A DNA stretch of 7,909 bases from an uncultured Eubacteriales bacterium. GTDB taxonomy: Bacteria > Bacillota > Clostridia > Monoglobales > Firm-18. Below, piece after piece: positions 5,942-7,909 of the stretch (the first letter of the stretch is position 1; each line of letters opens with the position of its first letter). The stretch covers positions 1 to 7,909 of the forward strand of contig CAJLYO010000070.1 in the NCBI GenBank assembly GCA_905210885.1, in the 5' to 3' direction. A program made the translations under genes and the position numbers. Below the pieces are notes generated by a model. The model was not told the DNA's origin, did no database searches, and was given only the letters and a program-made list of their open reading frames with translations.

Positions 5942-6038
5942 ATGAAAAGTAAGAATTGTACATATGGCGAAAAAGCTGCTTATAGCACTTTTTGTAGTTA
6001 TCATTCTAATGATAATGTTTCCCATAAACGCACAATAG
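5942..6038 (+). pseudogene. Candidate type I (holin-like) toxin, locus 2, apparently frameshifted
   Basis: AAAGGGGG (5927-5934) and the block TGCTTATG match the start region of locus 1. From the ATG at 5942 the frame reads MKSKNCTYGEK and then turns polar for 29 more residues to 6064. The +1 frame from about 5964 instead reads MAKKLLIALFVVII followed by LMIMFPINAQ and a TAG at 6036-6038, a clear membrane segment. Removing one A from the run at 5970-5974 would join TYGEK to LLIALFVV and give a 32-residue peptide of the usual toxin shape. A hairpin (6034-6043 with 6053-6062) overlaps that TAG. Options are a dead toxin, a base-calling error, slippage at the A run, or internal initiation at 5964, which lacks a good ribosome site. 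Confidence 0.55.
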
Positions 6039-6113
6039 CCGCCTCTGGCACAGGCAGCTATTGAAAAAATAGTTGAACTTGTGGCATAACCGTTTGAGGT
6101 CTTGCCTTTTTCT
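6025..6113 (-). ncRNA. Predicted antisense RNA (antitoxin candidate) of locus 2
   Basis: The promoter at 6148-6120 predicts a transcript from about 6113 leftward over the 3' end of the toxin message. It contains a stem GGCA...TGCC (6106-6103 with 6086-6083). It then has the imperfect hairpin AATAGC-NN-GCTATT (6062-6053 with 6043-6034). No clear T run follows, so the 3' end is a guess. Confidence 0.45.
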
Positions 6114-6119
6114 ATACCC

Positions 6120-6148
6120 ATTATACAGCGTATTTTTTGATTTGTCAA
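6120..6148 (-). promoter_or_regulatory. Convergent antisense promoter of locus 2
   Basis: On the minus strand, perfect TTGACA (6148-6143), 17 bp, perfect TATAAT (6125-6120). Nothing translatable with a ribosome site follows it, and it aims straight at the 3' end of the toxin gene. Confidence 0.7.
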
Positions 6149-6229
6149 CATGTTTTTACTATGCTGCTCTGTTTGCACGGTATATTGTCTGTAGTTAAAG
6201 TGATGTAGCAATAAAAATACAAAAACCTC

Positions 6230-6258
6230 TTGACAGTGCGTATTATGCGCGCTATAAT
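6230..6258 (+). promoter_or_regulatory. Consensus promoter of the hicA-hicB operon
   Basis: Perfect TTGACA (6230-6235), 17 bp, perfect TATAAT (6253-6258). The spacer carries GCG-TATTATG-CGC, a small palindrome that could be an operator for autoregulation. The leader would be about 13 nt. Confidence 0.85.
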
Positions 6259-6277
6259 TATATTGCGAGGTGAGGAG

Positions 6278-6460
6278 ATGAAATTTAAAGAGCTCGAAAG
6301 GCTTTTGATTGATGATGGTTGGACATTTAAATCTGCGCGAGGCTCTCATTATCAGTATATTCACCCAAGCAAGAAGGAAAAAATAACGATACCGAGGCAC
6401 GGCGGTGATTTAAATATCAAAACCGCAAAAACAATTTTAAAGCAAGCAGGGCTTGAATAA
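6278..6460 (+). CDS. hicA: HicA-family mRNA interferase toxin (type II)
   Basis: A 60-residue HicA/YcfA-like protein; the family cleaves mRNA during translation and folds like a small dsRNA-binding domain. The sequence shows MKFKELERLLIDDGWTF, the catalytic GSH motif (G22-S23-H24, family GSHxxF/Y), the strand EKITIPRHGGDLN and the last helix KTAKTILKQAGLE. The ATG at 6278 is chosen because AGGTGAGG lies just upstream and the family begins here. A longer reading from 6230 would start at the promoter's -35 box and is rejected. hicB follows 46 nt downstream with its own Shine-Dalgarno. The frame is complete and the catalytic His is present, so it should be active. Confidence 0.92.
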   Translation: MKFKELERLLIDDGWTFKSARGSHYQYIHPSKKEKITIPRHGGDLNIKTAKTILKQAGLE

Positions 6461-6506
6461 AAGCCTTGTTGGTTCTCCTTGCAAATTTTGAAACGGAGGT
6501 TTAAAA

Positions 6507-6911
6507 ATGCTTAAACTTATTTATCCGGCTTGTTTTTACCCGAATGACGGCGGCTTTACTGTTACGGTGCCTGATTTGCCCGGTTGCGTTACCGAAGGCA
6601 GAGATATATCAGAAGCCCTTGAAATGGCTGTCGATGCTGCTTCCGGGTGGGTTCTTGACAGTATCGAAGGCGGCGAGAGTATACCGAAAGCGACAACTGA
6701 CATAAGAGATATTAAGCTTGAATATGAGGACGGGATAATTAATTATATAATACTCGACATGGACAGCTATGCAGAACAGCACAGCGGCAAAGCGGTAAGA
6801 AAGAATTGTACTATTCCGTCATGGCTCAATACTGCTGCCGAACAAAAAAATATTAACTTTTCTGCTGTTTTGCAACAGGCACTGATTGAGCAGCTTAATT
6901 TACGGCAATAA
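6507..6911 (+). CDS. hicB: HicB-family antitoxin with C-terminal ribbon-helix-helix DNA-binding domain
   Basis: A 134-residue antitoxin that neutralises the HicA encoded just upstream and represses the operon. The N-terminal HicB domain (residues 1-60) has the hallmark GGFTVTVPDLPGCVTEG (15-31), followed by the helix DISEALEMAVDAASGWVLD. The C-terminal part (about 97-131, RKNCTIPSWLNTAAEQ then KNINFSAVLQQALIEQL) has the form of a ribbon-helix-helix domain. CGGAGG lies 9 nt before the ATG. The spacing of 46 nt after hicA is wide for this family. No terminator is evident directly after the stop; the next promoter starts 29 nt downstream. Confidence 0.92.
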   Translation: MLKLIYPACFYPNDGGFTVTVPDLPGCVTEGRDISEALEMAVDAASGWVLDSIEGGESIPKATTDIRDIKLEYEDGIINYIILDMDSYAEQHSGKAVRKNCTIPSWLNTAAEQKNINFSAVLQQALIEQLNLRQ

Positions 6912-6939
6912 AAATAGAGTGGGCGGCTGTTTTTAACGT

Positions 6940-6968
6940 TTGACATTTAGGGAAATTCAAAGTATAAT
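6940..6968 (+). promoter_or_regulatory. Consensus promoter upstream of an unrecognised broken gene
   Basis: Perfect TTGACA (6940-6945), 17 bp, perfect TATAAT (6963-6968). The expected start (about 6975) lies only ~5 nt before the GTG of the frame at 6980, so its message would be nearly leaderless. Alternatively it makes a small non-coding RNA. Confidence 0.8.
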
Positions 6969-6979
6969 AAATATTAAGA

Positions 6980-7150
6980 GTGGAAACGGATATAAAAAAC
7001 GGCGATGTCTATGATATTTCATCTGTGAATTGGTAAGACTGTGTGATAGTAGTCGCTCTAACATCTGAGAATGACGAAACCACGCTGCATATATATTTAC
7101 CGCTGACCGATATGCGGTATATAAGTGGTCGGGTTGTGGCTCTCTCATAA
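6980..7150 (+). pseudogene. Unrecognised small gene with an in-frame stop
   Basis: The frame from GTG 6980 reads (M)ETDIKNGDVYDISSVNW, then TAA (7034-7036). It continues in the same frame with DCVIVVALTSENDETTLHIY and LPLTDMRYISGRVVALS to TAA 7148-7150. Amino acid make-up, alternating strand-like residues and the uninterrupted frame on both sides of the stop suggest a former ~56-residue beta-rich protein. I do not recognise the family. There is no Shine-Dalgarno before the GTG. A 6-bp hairpin TACCGC/GCGGTA (7098-7103/7114-7119) lies within. It could instead be the body of a small RNA made from the consensus promoter just upstream. Confidence 0.4.
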
Positions 7151-7175
7151 GGTATTGGGGGAGCTTTGTTTTAAA

Positions 7176-7196
7176 GGGGTCGATTTCGACCCGTTT
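7176..7196 (+). terminator. Hairpin, possible terminator of the 6940 transcript
   Basis: GGGTCG (7177-7182) pairs with CGACCC (7187-7192) around ATTT, flanked by AAA/TTT. The T tail is short (GTTT), so termination is uncertain. Confidence 0.4.
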
Positions 7197-7198
7197 AA

Positions 7199-7233
7199 CC
7201 GCCCACGATTAAAAATGCTTTTAGGGTGGGCGG
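7199..7233. repeat. Inverted repeat CCGCCCAC/GTGGGCGG between the two hic modules
   Basis: CCGCCCAC (7199-7206) and GTGGGCGG (7226-7233) are perfect inverted copies. The 19-nt loop has an inner stem TAAAA/TTTTA. There is no T run, so it is not a standard terminator. The same octamer recurs at 5579, 6919 and 7751. The rest of 7234-7307 holds no gene; only a weak TTGCCG-type -35 at 7270 is visible for the next operon. Confidence 0.6.
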
Positions 7234-7322
7234 CATTTCATCGGGAGTAGTTAACTGAACACCGTACGCTTGCCGGGGGTTTTCTGCATAGTAATAATAA
7301 ACGATTGAAAGGAGTGCTTTAA

Positions 7323-7529
7323 ATGTCGGTAAAATGCACAGTGTTTATTCAAAAAGAGGAAAACTGGTATGTTGCAACAGATATATCAAGCGGTGTAGCT
7401 TCACAGGGTAAGACGATAGATGAAAGTATTGATAACCTTAAAGAAGCCCTTGCGCTGTACTATGAGGATAATAAGCCCGAGGAAAGCGACAGAACCGTTT
7501 TTGTAACCACTTTGGAGGTGGATATATAA
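7323..7529 (+). CDS. Short HicB-like antitoxin
   Basis: A 68-residue single-domain HicB-like protein: SVKCTVFIQKEENWYVATDI (first strands, with W in the place of the usual GGY/F), SSGVASQGKTIDESIDNLKE (the G-x-T-x-[ED]-E-A-x-x-N-[IL]-x-E-A signature) and ALALYYEDNKPEE. It lacks the C-terminal DNA-binding domain of longer HicB proteins, so operon control may depend on another factor. AAAGGAG lies 8 nt before the ATG. Its stop overlaps the next start (TAATG at 7527-7531). It should neutralise the HicA encoded directly downstream. The order antitoxin-toxin is the reverse of the pair at 6278-6911. Confidence 0.88.
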   Translation: MSVKCTVFIQKEENWYVATDISSGVASQGKTIDESIDNLKEALALYYEDNKPEESDRTVFVTTLEVDI

Positions 7530-7750
7530 TGGGGTCAAAATATCCTGTACTGTCACCGGACGAGATTATAAAAGCATTAAAGAAATTCGGTTTCGAATAT
7601 GTTTCACAAAAGGGCAGCCACTTAAAATACAGAAACGGTAGCAGGGTTGTTATTATACCAAACCATTCCGAAGTGGCAAAGGGAACATTGCAAAGTATAT
7701 TGACTATGGCAAATATTCCGCTTGAAAACTTTGTTGATAAGCTTAAATAA
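7529..7750 (+). CDS. HicA/YcfA-like mRNA interferase toxin (type II)
   Basis: A 73-residue HicA-family toxin. Visible are SPDEIIKALKKFGFEYVSQK (helix 1 and first strand), the catalytic G29-S30-H31 in KGSHLKY, the strand SRVVIIPNHSEVAKGTL with the P-x-H element typical of the YcfA branch, and the last helix LQSILTMANIPLENFVDKL. GGAGGTG (7514-7520) inside the upstream antitoxin gene serves as ribosome site, and the start overlaps the antitoxin stop by one base, so translation is coupled. It belongs to a different HicA branch from the one at 6278, which has PRHGG instead of PNHSE. The frame is intact. Confidence 0.92.
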   Translation: MGSKYPVLSPDEIIKALKKFGFEYVSQKGSHLKYRNGSRVVIIPNHSEVAKGTLQSILTMANIPLENFVDKLK

Positions 7751-7772
7751 CCGCCCACAAAATGAACCGAAA

Positions 7773-7816
7773 TTTGACTAACATTTGACTAACAAAAAAT
7801 TAAAATGTTAGTCAAA
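7773..7816. repeat. Right end repeat cluster: two direct and one inverted 11-mer (arm-type or att-like site)
   Basis: TTTGACTAACA occurs at 7773-7783 and 7784-7794. After an 11-nt AT-only spacer (7795-7805), its inverse TGTTAGTCAAA follows at 7806-7816. All units fall on an 11-bp period. Positions 7775-7794 are identical to 4212-4231. The inverted pair could also fold as a hairpin. No gene is seen from 7751 to the window end at 7909. Confidence 0.75.
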
Positions 7817-7909
7817 ACTGCAAAAGGTTATAAAAGTCAGATGTTCAAAAAAGCGGGCGTGTGAAGTTTTTTCTGTAAATTAGATTTTTCTATGACAAAA
7901 TATCGGTTT

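Noticed and set aside
5843..6400. 185-codon minus-strand frame over locus 2
   Set aside because: It covers hicA antisense, the antisense promoter and the toxin in one frame with no ribosome site; its inner ATG at 6120 overlaps the -10 box. It looks like a by-product of the A-rich toxin region.
7193..7256. Integron attC-like site (GTTTAAC followed by the CCGCCCAC inverted repeat)
   Set aside because: One R-box-like heptamer fits, but the partner box is not adjacent to the second arm (GTTAACT at 7249 is off-pattern and displaced). There is no IntI; the recombinase remnant is of the phage type.
7270..7297. Promoter for the hicB-hicA operon
   Set aside because: TTGCCG with TAATAA at 16 bp matches the consensus too poorly to list; the operon may be read from 6940 or from a weak site.

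Overview
The window looks like a chromosomal segment of a low- to mid-GC, clostridia-type Firmicute. The signs are strong purine-rich ribosome binding sites, several sigma-A promoters with 17-bp spacers, a divergent clostridial-type topoisomerase A subunit, a WG-repeat lipoprotein and a tyrosine-recombinase island beside a tRNA gene. It falls into a conserved part (1 to about 4205) and a decayed mobile island (about 4206 to 7816).

Conserved part. A leftward operon starts from a good promoter at 2960-2932. It encodes a small membrane protein of the 'small multidrug export' family, metK (S-adenosylmethionine synthetase) and a GyrA/ParC-like topoisomerase subunit that runs off the left edge. The last ~27 readable residues of that gene (positions 2-82) stop resembling a topoisomerase and resemble the leucyl-tRNA synthetase hinge motif, so the window may begin with a chimeric join. 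Divergently transcribed is a lipoprotein with degenerate WG-type repeats (3033-3992), followed by tRNA-Thr(GGT) with its own promoter and a strong terminator.

Island. Next to the tRNA lies the 3' half of a tyrosine recombinase gene, fused by deletion to the 5' end of an unrelated small gene. A perfect 20-bp direct repeat, built of 11-bp units, overlaps the recombinase stop codon and recurs 3.5 kb away at 7775-7794, which marks the likely island ends. Between the repeats nearly every readable gene belongs to the toxin-antitoxin/regulator class. There are two type I-like loci, each with a sense promoter, a structured leader, a small hydrophobic peptide and a convergent antisense promoter downstream. 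There is a small XRE regulator, a dead ribbon-helix-helix antitoxin remnant, a hicA-hicB pair and a hicB-hicA pair in the opposite gene order. An unrecognised broken gene with a consensus promoter sits between the two hic modules.

How it fits together. The recombinase and at least three other genes are broken, while both hic modules keep intact frames and ribosome binding sites. This is the picture expected for an integrated element that has lost mobility and is held, or merely outlived, by its addiction modules. The most novel signal is the pair of type I-like loci (5004-5267 and 5790-6148). They share layout and short sequence blocks, but each has its own leader/3'-end complementarity. The second carries an apparent one-base frameshift in an A5 run.
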